A DNA stretch of 64,000 nt from Sutcliffiella horikoshii DSM 8719 (GTDB taxonomy: Bacteria > Bacillota > Bacilli > Bacillales > Bacillaceae_I). The notes under the pieces are model-generated. The model ran no database searches and was not told the DNA's origin. It was given only the letters and a program-made list of their open reading frames with translations. Positions 38,314 through 48,018 of the stretch are shown here, one piece after another. Position 1 is the first letter of the stretch; every line of letters begins with the position of its first letter. Where the stretch lies: assembly GCA_001648575.1 (NCBI GenBank), contig LQXN01000061.1, positions 1 through 64,000 of the forward strand. Direction: 5' to 3'. The translations under genes and the position numbers were made by a program.

Positions 38314-38676
38314 ATGGCAGTCAACACACTTATGACATGGACATTCATGTCGGAAACGGCGATCACTAAAGATATAGAGGATATTTTGATTGAGGGAGAA
38401 ACAGCAGAGATAGCCTATAAGACCATTCGGGATGTGGCGGTTGTCACGAATAAGCGAATTATCATTGCAGATCGTCAGGGCCTTACTGGCAAAAAGGTAG
38501 AGATGTATACGATCCCCTTCAAGTCAATTGTAATGTTCTCTTCGGAAAATGGCGGCATGCTTGATGCCAATGCGGAATTGGAGCTGTGGACAAAGGCGGG
38601 TACCTTTAAATTGAACATCAACAAGAAAGTGGATATCCGCAAGCTCGATCGTTTGATAGCCCAACAAATTTTATAA
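38314..38676 (+). CDS. Bacterial PH domain protein
   Basis: A 120-residue cytosolic protein with the bacterial pleckstrin-homology (bPH_1) pattern: EIAYKTIRDVAVVTNKRIII (about residues 38-57), then TGKKVEMYTIPFKSIVMF (about 62-80) and a C-terminal helix DIRKLDRLIAQQIL. Such proteins occur widely in Bacillus (YvbH-like) with unknown function, perhaps in membrane stress. AAGGAGG precedes the ATG. It is monocistronic. Confidence 0.8.
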   Translation: MAVNTLMTWTFMSETAITKDIEDILIEGETAEIAYKTIRDVAVVTNKRIIIADRQGLTGKKVEMYTIPFKSIVMFSSENGGMLDANAELELWTKAGTFKLNINKKVDIRKLDRLIAQQIL

Positions 38677-38774
38677 TCCGTTTTCCCCTATTCAATAACA
38701 ACATGAACATGCACCTCCCCACCCTATCCTTGCATAGGCTATTAGGCAGAAGTCTAGTTAGGGGAGGTTTTTTT

Positions 38775-39848
38775 ATGTATTCACATCAGAATTTCGGGCA
38801 GAATCCATATGCTTATAGGCAAACGCCAGCAGATGAGCGGTTGATTTATGTCTATCCACGCCCACGGCCATATTATCCTTATCATTATCCATATTACCCA
38901 GCTCCGGCCCCATATATTTATCCATACTATTATCCACGCCCACGTCCATATCCATATTATCGAACCGATGAAAACGAGATGAGGGCCAGTTGGCGGGAGT
39001 GGGAGGACCTTGGTTCGCCATTGCTTGGGATGAAAGGTGCACCGGCTGTTTCTTCTTGGTCTGCCAATCGTCTGGACACCTTTGTTCGCGGGGAAGACAA
39101 CCGGATGTGGCAAAAGTTTTGGAATGGCAGGCGCTGGAGTCGTTGGAATGATCTTGGGGCGCCGCGGGGCGGTCTGAGAAGTTCACCGGCTGCTGTATCA
39201 TGGGGACCTAATCGGATCGATACGTTCGCACGCGGTGCAAATGACGGCCTGTGGCATAAATGGTGGGATGGGCAGCGTTGGAGCCAGTGGGAGGACCTGG
39301 GTTCCCCGCGCGGAGGATTTAAAGGGTCTCCTGCAGTCGCATCTTGGTCTGCCAACCGTTTAGACTGCTTTGTCCAAGGGATGGACAATAATTTGTGGCA
39401 CAAATGGTGGGACGGAGCCCGTTGGAGTCAATGGGAGAATCTTGGATCCCCGCGTGGAGGGCTTACCGGTGGGCCGGGAGCTGTATCATGGGGGCCTAAT
39501 AGAATTGACTGTTTCGTTCGCGGCATGAACGAGCGCATGTGGCATAAATGGTGGGACGGAAATAGCTGGAGTCGCTGGGAAGACCTTGGCACACCAAGAG
39601 GTGGATTTGAAGGAGCGCCTGCCGCAGCTTCGTGGGGACTGAACCGGATTGATGTTTTTGTAAAAGGGGACGACAACCGTTTGTGGCAAAAATATTGGAA
39701 TGGTCAACGCTGGAGTCAATGGGGCAACCTCGGTGCACCGAGAGGCGGCGTGCAATCACATCCAGCTGCTGTGTCATGGGGACCTAACCGAGTGGATACG
39801 TTTGTAAGAGGAAACAACAAGAAAATGTGGCACAAATGGTATGGATAA
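38775..39848 (+). CDS. Tyr/Pro-rich protein with DUF346 (PLL-like) lectin propeller
   Basis: A 357-residue protein. Residues about 18-65 are almost only Tyr, Pro, Arg and His (YVYPRPRPYYPYHYPYYP and similar). Residues about 75-357 are six repeats of 47-48 residues with the pattern W-S-x-W-x-x-L-G, then S-W-x-x-N-R-x-D-x-F-x-R-G, then L-W-H-K-W-W-D-G. This is the DUF346 repeat of beta-propeller lectins such as Photorhabdus PLL. There is no signal peptide. I start at MYSHQNF with GGGGAGG upstream, excluding a 24-codon extension. The tyrosine-rich head suggests a spore-surface or cross-linked role (inference). Confidence 0.82.
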   Translation: MYSHQNFGQNPYAYRQTPADERLIYVYPRPRPYYPYHYPYYPAPAPYIYPYYYPRPRPYPYYRTDENEMRASWREWEDLGSPLLGMKGAPAVSSWSANRLDTFVRGEDNRMWQKFWNGRRWSRWNDLGAPRGGLRSSPAAVSWGPNRIDTFARGANDGLWHKWWDGQRWSQWEDLGSPRGGFKGSPAVASWSANRLDCFVQGMDNNLWHKWWDGARWSQWENLGSPRGGLTGGPGAVSWGPNRIDCFVRGMNERMWHKWWDGNSWSRWEDLGTPRGGFEGAPAAASWGLNRIDVFVKGDDNRLWQKYWNGQRWSQWGNLGAPRGGVQSHPAAVSWGPNRVDTFVRGNNKKMWHKWYG

Positions 39849-39884
39849 GTCAGAATATTATTGAAATTAGATTATGCTAAGTAT

Positions 39885-39928
39885 AAACTGGTAATACCAA
39901 ACATAAATTTGGTATTACCAGTTTTTTA
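39885..39928 (+). promoter_or_regulatory. hairpin terminator carrying two FadR-type operator sequences
   Basis: AAACTGGTAATACCAA (39885-39900) and its mirror TTGGTATTACCAGTTT (39909-39924), then TTTT. As RNA it is a terminator for the propeller gene. As DNA each arm contains TGGTAATACCA, a perfect fit to the FadR-subfamily GntR operator TNGTNNNACNA, and AACTGGT resembles the E. coli FadR half-site. It lies 35 bases upstream of the fadR-like gene, so autoregulation is likely. Confidence 0.6.
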
Positions 39929-39962
39929 TTTTTTGAAAACCTATTAAGTGAGGTCCTACCCT

Positions 39963-40640
39963 ATGAAAGCATCCGACAAAGTAGAAAAACAATTTATCCG
40001 AAAAGTACTTCAAGGTGACTATCCTCCAAGTACTCAGATTCCTTCAGAGCGGGAACTTGCTGCAGAGTTTGAAGTGGGGCGGCCGGTTGTACGGGAAGTT
40101 CTTCAAAGGCTGGAACGTGATGGTTGGCTGACTATCCGCCAAAATCAGCGCGCCACAGTGAACGATTATTGGAAGGAAGGAAACCTCATGACGATTGTTC
40201 ATATTTTGAACGAAGAGGACACGATCCCACAGGAGTTCATCATCCACCTACTGGAGCTTCGAAAAGACCTTTCCCCATCCTATGTGAAAGGGGCGGTGTC
40301 CCATAGACCGTTAGAAGTTATTTCTCTATTAAAAGAAAGCGAGCTGGTGGCGGATGAACCGCAAGCTTTCGCTGAATATGATTGGGCTCTTCAGCGTGGT
40401 CTGGCTGCAGCTGCGCCGAACCCTATCTACCTTTTGATCCTGAACAGCTTTCAGCACCTTTATATTAAAATGGCAACCTACTATTTCACAGACTCCGCAT
40501 ACCGGATTGCCTCCAGGAGCTATTACGGGAAGTTGATGGGAGCAGCACTGGAACAAGACGGTGCAAAAGCCGAAAAGCTTGTGAAAGAGATGATGGAGCA
40601 AAGTATCCAGATGTGGCAGGAGCAAACAGAAGTAAAATAA
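39963..40640 (+). CDS. GntR-family regulator resembling E. coli FadR
   Basis: A 225-residue regulator: winged helix (IPSERELAAEFEVGRPVVRE, about 30-49; VLQRLERDGWLTIRQ, about 50-64) and an all-helical effector domain. The match to E. coli FadR extends through both domains: VNDYWKEGN versus its VNNFWETSG, and NPIYLLILNSFQHLYIK with YYFTDSAYRIASRSYYGKL in the acyl-CoA-binding part. That points to a long-chain acyl-CoA-responsive repressor/activator of lipid genes, not the TetR-type FadR of B. subtilis. The ATG at 39963 follows GTGAGG; a GTG five codons earlier is part of that site. The downstream hydroxylase gene is its likely target. Confidence 0.85.
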   Translation: MKASDKVEKQFIRKVLQGDYPPSTQIPSERELAAEFEVGRPVVREVLQRLERDGWLTIRQNQRATVNDYWKEGNLMTIVHILNEEDTIPQEFIIHLLELRKDLSPSYVKGAVSHRPLEVISLLKESELVADEPQAFAEYDWALQRGLAAAAPNPIYLLILNSFQHLYIKMATYYFTDSAYRIASRSYYGKLMGAALEQDGAKAEKLVKEMMEQSIQMWQEQTEVK

Positions 40641-40662
40641 AGTAAAAAAGGGGAGTAGTCAG

Positions 40663-41274
40663 ATGAAAGGGTATTACAGAGAATTCTTTTTGTTTCCGGA
40701 CATAAGTGTGGTGGTGGTGTTGATTCTTACGAGTATTGGCATGTTGATCTGGAATGGGTTAACATGGGGAGCCTTTGGGATGTTTGCTTTAGGGATGCTG
40801 GTTTTCATGTTCAGTGAATACCTCACCCACCGTTTTGTTTTCCATCTGAAACCACCAAAAAGTCCATTTTTATTAAAAATGTTAAAACGACTGCATTATG
40901 ATCACCATACACACCCAAATGAATTGCATTTATTATTTTTGCCACTCTGGTACAGTTTGCCGAATCTATCGGTGCTGGCTTTGATTTTTTATTTGATTGC
41001 AGGTAGCTGGTGGCTCACGCTTGCGTTTGCGGGCGGATTGATGACGATGCTATTTCTCTATGAATGGAAGCATTATGTTGCGCACCGTCCGATCAAGCCG
41101 CGTACCAGGTTTGGAAAATGGGTCAAGAAAACCCATATTCTTCACCATTTTAAGAATGAAAACTTTTGGTATGGAGTGTCCACACCTTTTGTGGATGTAT
41201 TGTTTGGAACGCTGAAAAATGAGAAAGATGTGGAAACGAGCAAGACAGCGAAGGATTTGGAAAATAGGGTATGA
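40663..41274 (+). CDS. Fatty acid hydroxylase / sterol desaturase superfamily protein
   Basis: A 203-residue integral membrane di-iron oxygenase. Three to four hydrophobic segments (about 10-50, 100-135) and the histidine clusters of the superfamily: HRFVFH (about 57-62), HYDHHTHPNE (about 79-88), HYVAHR (about 128-133) and HILHHF (about 152-157). It should hydroxylate or desaturate a fatty acyl or carotenoid-type substrate; the exact one is unknown. It begins 22 bases after the FadR-like gene with GGGGAG, so they form an operon, supporting a lipid substrate. Confidence 0.83.
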   Translation: MKGYYREFFLFPDISVVVVLILTSIGMLIWNGLTWGAFGMFALGMLVFMFSEYLTHRFVFHLKPPKSPFLLKMLKRLHYDHHTHPNELHLLFLPLWYSLPNLSVLALIFYLIAGSWWLTLAFAGGLMTMLFLYEWKHYVAHRPIKPRTRFGKWVKKTHILHHFKNENFWYGVSTPFVDVLFGTLKNEKDVETSKTAKDLENRV

Positions 41275-41280
41275 TTGTAA

Positions 41281-41318
41281 GCCCGGGAGGCCGTGATGGC
41301 TTTCCGGGTATTTTTTAA
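41281..41318 (+). terminator. terminator of the fadR-like operon
   Basis: CCCGGGAGGCC, loop GTGAT, GGCTTTCCGGG, then TATTTTTT. Confidence 0.85.
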
Positions 41319-41381
41319 GCGATTGGGGGAGATGGAGATGCTTGGTCGATCTGGTGTTCCTAGTAGGGTGCAATGGCGATT

Positions 41382-41519
41382 GGCACGAACTACAAGCGTT
41401 TCGGCACGAACTCCGAGCGTTTCCGCACGAACTCCGAGCGTTTCGGCACGAACTCCGAGCGTTTCCGCACGAACTCCGAGCGTTTCCGCACGAACTCCAA
41501 GCGTTTCGGCACCAACTCT
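41382..41519. repeat. 21-bp tandem repeat array (6.6 copies)
   Basis: Units of exactly 21 bp start at 41382, 41403, 41424, 41445, 41466 and 41487 with a partial at 41508. The consensus is SGCACGAACTCCGAGCGTTTC (S alternating G/C, first unit CTACAAG variant). Open frames through it give seven-residue repeats, but there is no ribosome binding site, so I treat it as non-coding. The surrounding 41320-41780 holds no gene. Confidence 0.92.
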
Positions 41520-41782
41520 CCCAAAATTTTAGATTTCCTGCCATAAAAAGTGAACACTACCCATTTTTCCACCATGCAAAACAAGGAAACCGTAGCATCG
41601 CCAACCTATCTATAGAAATCCTCCCCCTGCCATAGGTGAATGGCTTAAAAAGTATCATATCCCCCAATACACAGGAATACCGGTCCTTGGCGCTTTTTCC
41701 AATCTATTAGTATTGTGGTTTAATTAATAGGCATTGTAGGGAATAGATTTAAAGAATTTAAGATGAGGGATGTTGATGCTTT

Positions 41783-43288
41783 ATGGACAGGTCGGTTTTT
41801 AAGATTTCGGTAGGTATTGCTATTGTATTTGTTTTGATTGGTGTGTTGATTCCAGAGCAGTTAGGTAGTGCGATGGAAGTTGCCCAGAGTTTTGTTTTAG
41901 AAACGTTTGGTTGGTTTTATCAGTTAGTAGCCACTTTTTTCCTCTTGTTTGCCGCTTATATGATCTTCAGTAAATATGGAAAAATCAAACTTGGAAAAAA
42001 AGATGATAAGCCTGAATACAGTCGCCCGACATGGTTTGCGATGCTATTTTCTGCTGGTATGGGTATCGGGTTGCTTTTTTATGGAGTATCGGAACCGATT
42101 TCTCATTTTGCCACACCGCCTCTTGGTGAGGGGAGCACGGAGCAGTCTGCCATTTTGGGGTTAAGATATACTTGGCTGCATTGGGGACTTCATGCATGGG
42201 CCATTTATGCAATAGTTGCGATGGCGCTTGCTTATCAAAAGTTTAAGCATAATGCACCTGGATTGATGAGTGCTACATTGCGTCCTGTACTTGGTGAAAA
42301 GGTGAAAGGCCCGATTGGAAAAACGATTGATGTCGTTGCGGTATTTGCCACATTGTTCGGGGTTGCAGCATCCCTTGGGTTGGGGGCGCAACAGATTAAT
42401 GCTGGATTGGAATACTTAGTTGGCATTCCGAATAATTTTACGGTACAGTTTGTCATCATGGCTGTCATCACCGTACTTTTCATCATTTCAGCAACTACAG
42501 GAATATCAAAGGGGATAAAATATTTAAGTAATATCAATATGTCAATTGCAGTGGTCCTGTTTTTTGCGATGTTGATTTTAGGGCCTACTCTTTTCCTATT
42601 GAATATGTTTACTACTACACTTGGAAGCTATGCGCAAAATGTGTTGTTGATGGGATTGAGATTATCCCCGTTTGATGCGACGGAGGCTGGATGGACACAA
42701 GGTTGGACGGTCTTTTATTGGGCATGGTGGATTTCTTGGACACCGTTTGTCGGGATGTTCATTGCCCGTGTTTCAAAAGGCCGTACCATCAGGGAGTTCA
42801 CGATTGCCGTCCTGCTTGTGCCGAGTCTTGTCTGTGCAATGTGGTTTACAGTGTTTGGCGGGACAGGTATCTATCTGGAGTTTGTACAAGGATTGAATGT
42901 ATCTGACCAGAGCCTTGAAACGGCATTATTCTATGTGTACCAACAGTTGCCATTCGGGGCATTGTTATCCGTCTTGACGGTTGGACTTATCACGACCTTT
43001 TTCGTTACTTCTGCTGATTCTGCGACATTTGTGCTTGGCATGCAGACAACGGGTGGTAAATTGAATCCCCCGAATAAGATCAAGATTATCTGGGGTCTCA
43101 TTTTGGTGGCGGCTACATTGGTGTTGATGGTGTCAGGCGGTCTGGCTGGACTGCAGACGGCTATCATTGTTAGTGCCCTGCCCCTCACCTTTATTGTCCT
43201 TGTGATGTGCTATGGACTTGTCAAAGATTTAGACAAAGAGTGGAAAGCAGAGAAAAATAATTCAAAGCCAGTAAAAAAAGCAAGCTGA
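41783..43288 (+). CDS. BCCT-family glycine betaine/choline-type transporter
   Basis: A 501-residue secondary transporter with twelve hydrophobic segments. The family marks are GMGIGLLFYGVSEPISHF (about 86-103), the aromatic substrate box WTVFYWAWWISWTPFVGMF (about 308-326) and RVSKGRTIREF (about 329-339). Na+-coupled uptake of betaine or a related osmolyte is expected (OpuD-like); exact specificity cannot be read. The short charged tail is Lys-rich. A GAGGGATG site lies about 11 bases upstream. It is monocistronic with its own terminator. Confidence 0.9.
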   Translation: MDRSVFKISVGIAIVFVLIGVLIPEQLGSAMEVAQSFVLETFGWFYQLVATFFLLFAAYMIFSKYGKIKLGKKDDKPEYSRPTWFAMLFSAGMGIGLLFYGVSEPISHFATPPLGEGSTEQSAILGLRYTWLHWGLHAWAIYAIVAMALAYQKFKHNAPGLMSATLRPVLGEKVKGPIGKTIDVVAVFATLFGVAASLGLGAQQINAGLEYLVGIPNNFTVQFVIMAVITVLFIISATTGISKGIKYLSNINMSIAVVLFFAMLILGPTLFLLNMFTTTLGSYAQNVLLMGLRLSPFDATEAGWTQGWTVFYWAWWISWTPFVGMFIARVSKGRTIREFTIAVLLVPSLVCAMWFTVFGGTGIYLEFVQGLNVSDQSLETALFYVYQQLPFGALLSVLTVGLITTFFVTSADSATFVLGMQTTGGKLNPPNKIKIIWGLILVAATLVLMVSGGLAGLQTAIIVSALPLTFIVLVMCYGLVKDLDKEWKAEKNNSKPVKKAS

Positions 43289-43333
43289 TAGGAAGGTCTG
43301 CCCGAAGTTTTGGGGCAGACCTATTATTTTTTT
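43289..43333 (+). terminator. terminator of BCCT transporter
   Basis: AGGTCTGCCC, loop, GGGGCAGACCT, then TATTATTTTTTT. Confidence 0.9.
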
Positions 43334-43495
43334 GTGATGCAGTTAACACCCACGCTCCCTGCCGCGCTAAAGGAATCAGAATCACCTACAATAACATTTT
43401 CAAACTCACCTGAACCTAAAATCAAATGTAAATCTTTTTATAATATTCTGAAAATGCCAGTGTTTTCATACCTTGTTGAAAATTTGTCCAAAATA

Positions 43496-43538
43496 TGAAA
43501 ACGTTTTTATGGTAAATAGAAAGTTTTTTCTGTATAAT
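43496..43538 (+). promoter_or_regulatory. odhAB promoter with CcpA cre site
   Basis: cre TGAAAACGTTTTTA at 43496-43509 (13 of 14 to the consensus) lies just upstream of -10 TATAAT at 43533-43538; the -35 is poor. Binding of CcpA-HPr(Ser-P) here would block initiation, giving glucose repression of 2-oxoglutarate dehydrogenase. A leader of about 150 bases follows before odhA. Confidence 0.65.
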
Positions 43539-43696
43539 TTAGGTGTGAAAGTAATAGGTAAGGGTATAGGAGTTGTAAATGGGACTGCACCGGTGAAATC
43601 CAGCTAGTAGACAATACAACGATTAACCTGAGCCTTTATATACGAATCTAGAGGCATTTTTAAAAACGTCACAGCCTAAGATGGGGGCATGTAGGA

Positions 43697-46573
43697 ATGA
43701 GTAAGGTCGAAGTTGAACAAATATGGGAGCGCTTTTATGGCCCGAATATGGGTTATGTGTATGACATGTATGAAAAGTATCAACAAGATCCGGAATCAGT
43801 AGACGGATCTATTCGTGCGCTATTTGAGGAACTGGGTCCACCGCCTGGAATGGATTCCATTTCCAATTCGGATGAAAGAGCGGCAAGCGGAGGGGGCAGT
43901 ACGCAAGCAGTGCCTCAAACGGCGATCAAAAAAGTCATCGCTGCAAATAAGCTATTGCGCAATATCCGCGAGCTCGGGCACCTGGCTGCAAACATCAATC
44001 CTATGCACAAGGAGCCACTTGATGATGTCGGTTTCCTTGATGTTGAGACATATGGATTGAGCAAACAGGACCTTGTACAAATCCCGGTTGACCTGGTGTG
44101 GGAAGCTGCGCCTGAGGCGATTTCCAATGCATGGGAAGCTTATGAGCACCTTAAACGTATTTATACAGGGACGATTGCTTACGAATTTGGTCATATTCAT
44201 GATGAGGACGAGCAGACGTGGTTGAATTCTTATATTGAGAATACAAGAATTGAGCGTCCGTTCACTAAAGAACAACGAGTGGAACTGCTTGAAAGATTGA
44301 TTGCTGTAGACGGCTTTGAAAAGTTTTTACATAAAACATTCGTAGGCCAGAAACGATTCTCGATCGAAGGGTTGGACATGCTTGTACCGATGTTCGACAA
44401 GCTGATTCAGTCCGGCTGTGAGGATGGAACAAAGAATATCAGCATCGGGATGGCACACCGTGGCCGTCTGAACGTACTTGCACATGTACTTGGAAAACCG
44501 TACGAGCTGATTTTCTCTGAATTCCATCATTCTCCGAATAAGGAGCTGGTACCTTCTGAAGGTTCCCGCGGCATCAATTTTGGATGGTCTGGGGATGTAA
44601 AATATCACATGGGTGCAGACCGCAAAGTGACGGGGGAGAAGGAACAGGTAGTACGCATCAACCTTGCGCACAACCCGAGTCATCTTGAGTTTGTAAATCC
44701 TGTGGTCCAAGGGGTGGCGAGAGCTTCCCAGGAAGACCGTTCTGAAAAAGGATATCCAAAGCAGAATAAGCAGTCTTCCTTCAGCGTCCTTGTTCATGGG
44801 GATGCGGCCTTCCCTGGTGAAGGTGTGGTAGCGGAAACATTGAACCTGACAAAGCTGAAAGGTTACGCTACAGGCGGTACGATCCATATCATCGCAAACA
44901 ACTTGCTTGGATTTACAACAAACTTTGGGGATTCCCGTTCCACTAAATATGCGAGTGACCTAGCAAAAGGATACGAAATCCCGGTTCTTCACGTGAACGC
45001 GGATGATCCGGAAAGCTGTCTGGCTGTCATGGTATTTGCATATGAATACCGCAAGAAGTTCGAGAAAGATATTGTGATTGATCTCATCGGCTACCGTCGT
45101 TTCGGGCACAATGAAATGGATGATGCCAATGTGACGCAACCACTTTTATATGAAAAAATAAACAACCACCCGGTTATCGCTGAAAAGTACGGAAAAGAGC
45201 TGGTTAACAGAGGCATCCTTTCTGATGAAGAAGTGACGGGTAAAAAGACTGAATTCATGCAAAAGCTGCAAAGTATTTTTGATGAACTTCGCAATCAGGA
45301 CGAAGGCAATGTGAAAATTAAACAGGTGCCAAAGCCAATCAGTGATCAAGTTCCTGAACTTGAAACAGCTGTGCCGGTAGACTTATTGAAATCCATCAAC
45401 AGCAACCTGGTGAAGTTCTCGGAGAAATTCACTGTTTATCCGAAGCTTGGCCGTATTTTGAAAAAACGTGAGAGCCTTCTTTCCAAAGACAACAAAGTGG
45501 ATTGGTCCTTAGGGGAGACCCTTGCTTTTGCGACAATACTTGCTGATGGCACGCCAATCCGCCTGACAGGGCAAGACAGTGAGCGCGGGACGTTCTCACA
45601 CCGTCATCTTGTTTTACATGATAATAAAACAGGAGAGCGCTTTATTCCGTTGCATGAGCTACCGGAAGCAAAAGCTTCTCTATCTTTGTATAACAGTCCG
45701 CTTTCTGAAACGGCAGTTCTTGGTTTTGATTACGGATACAGCGTCCAATCACCAGAATCCTTAGTGATCTGGGAAGCGCAGTTTGGTGATTTTGTGAATG
45801 TGGCGCAAGTGATCATCGACCAATTCATTGCATCCGGACGAGCGAAATGGGGCCAAAAATCCAGTCTGGTAATGCTTTTACCGCACGGTTATGAAGGGCA
45901 AGGTCCAGAGCACTCCAGTGGTCGTGTGGAGCGTTTCTTGAACTCTGCTGCGGAAAATAACTGGATTGTTGCGAATGTGACAAGTGCGGCGCAGTATTTC
46001 CACCTTCTAAGAAGACAGGCAAAACTGACAACTAAAGAGGATGCAAGACCCCTTATCGTCATGACGCCGAAGAGCTTATTGCGTAACTCGATGACTGTTT
46101 CTGAGGTATCTGAGTTGACCGATGGCAAGTTCAATCTTCTAGTGGAAGAAAAACGTACAGGGCAAAATAAGGACCAAGTGAAACGCCTTGCTTTATGTAC
46201 AGGTAAAGTGGCGATTGACCTTGCTGCAAAAATTGATGAAATGGGCAGTGACGAGGTGGAATCCCTTCATATCGCACGTGTCGAGCAGCTATATCCATTC
46301 CCTCATAAGGAAGTGGAAGAGCTTGCCGCTCAATTCCCTAACCTGGAAGAAATCGTTTGGGTCCAGGAAGAGCCGAAAAACATGGGAGCATGGCCGGTTG
46401 TTAAAGCTAATCTTCATGAAATAGCGACAGACGGCATCTCTGTGGACTATATTGGACGTCCGAAACGCTCCAGTCCTGCAACAGGAGAGCCGCATATTCA
46501 TAAACAAGAACAAGCATGGATCGTGGAAGATACAGTGAATGTAGACAAAGGGCATGGAGGGGAAAACAAATGA
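43697..46573 (+). CDS. odhA: 2-oxoglutarate dehydrogenase E1 component
   Basis: A 958-residue thiamine-diphosphate enzyme that decarboxylates 2-oxoglutarate and transfers the succinyl group to OdhB in the TCA cycle. The N-terminal helix begins with [16 protein letters not shown]. The E1 core starts with the [10 protein letters not shown] motif (about 255) and ThDP-binding [18 protein letters not shown] (about 367-384) with the GN-type block [12 protein letters not shown]. Transketolase-like Pyr domain about 590-790, and a conserved C-terminal end with [14 protein letters not shown] lies upstream of the ATG. Its TGA overlaps the ATG of odhB. Confidence 0.96.
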   Translation: MSKVEVEQIWERFYGPNMGYVYDMYEKYQQDPESVDGSIRALFEELGPPPGMDSISNSDERAASGGGSTQAVPQTAIKKVIAANKLLRNIRELGHLAANINPMHKEPLDDVGFLDVETYGLSKQDLVQIPVDLVWEAAPEAISNAWEAYEHLKRIYTGTIAYEFGHIHDEDEQTWLNSYIENTRIERPFTKEQRVELLERLIAVDGFEKFLHKTFVGQKRFSIEGLDMLVPMFDKLIQSGCEDGTKNISIGMAHRGRLNVLAHVLGKPYELIFSEFHHSPNKELVPSEGSRGINFGWSGDVKYHMGADRKVTGEKEQVVRINLAHNPSHLEFVNPVVQGVARASQEDRSEKGYPKQNKQSSFSVLVHGDAAFPGEGVVAETLNLTKLKGYATGGTIHIIANNLLGFTTNFGDSRSTKYASDLAKGYEIPVLHVNADDPESCLAVMVFAYEYRKKFEKDIVIDLIGYRRFGHNEMDDANVTQPLLYEKINNHPVIAEKYGKELVNRGILSDEEVTGKKTEFMQKLQSIFDELRNQDEGNVKIKQVPKPISDQVPELETAVPVDLLKSINSNLVKFSEKFTVYPKLGRILKKRESLLSKDNKVDWSLGETLAFATILADGTPIRLTGQDSERGTFSHRHLVLHDNKTGERFIPLHELPEAKASLSLYNSPLSETAVLGFDYGYSVQSPESLVIWEAQFGDFVNVAQVIIDQFIASGRAKWGQKSSLVMLLPHGYEGQGPEHSSGRVERFLNSAAENNWIVANVTSAAQYFHLLRRQAKLTTKEDARPLIVMTPKSLLRNSMTVSEVSELTDGKFNLLVEEKRTGQNKDQVKRLALCTGKVAIDLAAKIDEMGSDEVESLHIARVEQLYPFPHKEVEELAAQFPNLEEIVWVQEEPKNMGAWPVVKANLHEIATDGISVDYIGRPKRSSPATGEPHIHKQEQAWIVEDTVNVDKGHGGENK

Positions 46574-47847
46574 TCGAAATTAAAGTGCCAGAACTAGCAG
46601 AATCAATCACAGAAGGTACGATAGCAGAGTGGACAGTGAAAACGGGTGACGCGATTGAAAAAGGAGAGACCATCGCAGAGCTTGAAACAGATAAGGTAAA
46701 CGTAGAAATTAAAAGTGACTTCAGCGGAGTGATCCAGGAGCTTTTGGCAGAACCGGGTGACAATGTTGTTGTTGGTCAGGTTATTGCAAAGCTTGGTGAG
46801 GAAGGGGCAAATGCAGCATCTGAAGCGGCTCCAAAAGAAGAAGCACCAAAAGCAGAGGAGGCGCCTAAAGCTGAACCTGCTAAGGAAACGGCACCAACTG
46901 AAGCGCCAGCCGCAGAGGAGAAGAAAGCAAGCAAATCAAGAACGGTAGCTTCTCCGGCAGCACGCAAAAAAGCAAGAGAGCTTGGCATCGATCTTGATGA
47001 AGTTTCCTTCCGTGACCCAATGGGCCGCGTTCGCGTGGAAGATGTGGAAGCACACAGCCTATCTAAAAATACACCTAAAGCAGCTGAAAAACCTGCTGCA
47101 ACGCCATCCAAGCCTGCAGCAGCCGCTCCTGCCCAGGAAGACGGACGTGTAGAACGCATCAAAATGAGCAGAAGACGTCAAACGATTGCGAAGCGTCTAG
47201 TTGAAGCACAACACACAGCAGCGATGCTTACAACGTTCAACGAAGTGGACATGACGGCCGTGATGGACGTACGTAACCGCCGTAAAGATGCCTTCCTTAA
47301 AAAGAATGGCGTGAAACTTGGATTTATGTCCTTCTTTACAAAGGCTGTAATCGGAGCGCTTAAATCTTTCCCATTACTAAATGCGGAAATCCAAGGCGAT
47401 GAAATCCTTTTAAAGAAGTTTTATGACATCGGAGTAGCGGTATCAACGGATGAAGGCCTAGTAGTGCCGGTTGTCCGCGATGCAGACAAGCTAAGCTTTG
47501 CCGGTATCGAGAAAGAAATCGGTGATCTTGGTAAAAAAGCCCGCGACAATTCATTAGGACTTAAAGACCTTCAAGGTGGGACATTCACGATTACAAATGG
47601 TGGGATCTTCGGTTCTCTTTATTCCACTCCAATCTTGAACACACCACAGGTTGGTATCCTTGGAATGCACACGATTCAACGTCGTCCGGTAGTTGTGGAC
47701 TCTAACGATACAGTAGAAGTAAGACCGATGATGTACATCGCACTTTCCTATGACCACCGTATTGTCGATGGAAAAGATGCAGTACAATTCTTAGTAAGAG
47801 TGAAGCAATTGCTTGAAGACCCAGAAGACTTGTTACTAGAAGGTTGA
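46570..47847 (+). CDS. odhB: Dihydrolipoamide succinyltransferase (E2)
   Basis: A 425-residue E2: lipoyl domain with modified Lys in ETDKVNVE (about residue 43), an Ala/Pro/Glu-rich linker (about 78-120), a peripheral subunit-binding domain with [17 protein letters not shown] (about 125-141), a second Pro/Ala linker, and a catalytic domain ending in the [13 protein letters not shown] active-site motif (His about 397). The ATG at 46570 overlaps the odhA stop, with GGAGGGG upstream; an 18-codon frame extension inside odhA is not used. A terminator follows. Confidence 0.96.
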   Translation: MIEIKVPELAESITEGTIAEWTVKTGDAIEKGETIAELETDKVNVEIKSDFSGVIQELLAEPGDNVVVGQVIAKLGEEGANAASEAAPKEEAPKAEEAPKAEPAKETAPTEAPAAEEKKASKSRTVASPAARKKARELGIDLDEVSFRDPMGRVRVEDVEAHSLSKNTPKAAEKPAATPSKPAAAAPAQEDGRVERIKMSRRRQTIAKRLVEAQHTAAMLTTFNEVDMTAVMDVRNRRKDAFLKKNGVKLGFMSFFTKAVIGALKSFPLLNAEIQGDEILLKKFYDIGVAVSTDEGLVVPVVRDADKLSFAGIEKEIGDLGKKARDNSLGLKDLQGGTFTITNGGIFGSLYSTPILNTPQVGILGMHTIQRRPVVVDSNDTVEVRPMMYIALSYDHRIVDGKDAVQFLVRVKQLLEDPEDLLLEG

Positions 47848-47852
47848 TTGAA

Positions 47853-47887
47853 TTGGAGGACTTATCATGATGATAGGTCCTCTTTTT
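47853..47887 (+). terminator. terminator of odhAB
   Basis: GGAGGACTTATCAT, GATGATAGGTCCTC then T-run, directly after odhB. Confidence 0.88.
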
Positions 47888-48018
47888 ATGTGCATTCCTA
47901 AAAATGGAAAGTGTTTTTACAAAGAATATTGTCGGAATACTAGCAATTCTGAGAAAATATGCAGTATAATCTGTTTATAAAGAGACAGAGTATTTAAGTC
48001 ACACGAGGGGGAAACAAA

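Noticed and set aside
41382-41519. CRISPR array
   Set aside because: Units are directly tandem with no unique spacers, are only 21 bp long, and no cas genes are in the window. The same holds for the 20-bp arrays at 17308 and 18881.
41293-41635. Reading frames with seven-residue repeats (RTPSVSA-like) through the 21-bp array
   Set aside because: A period divisible by three keeps frames open automatically on both strands; there is no ribosome binding site or promoter, and competing frames are equally open.
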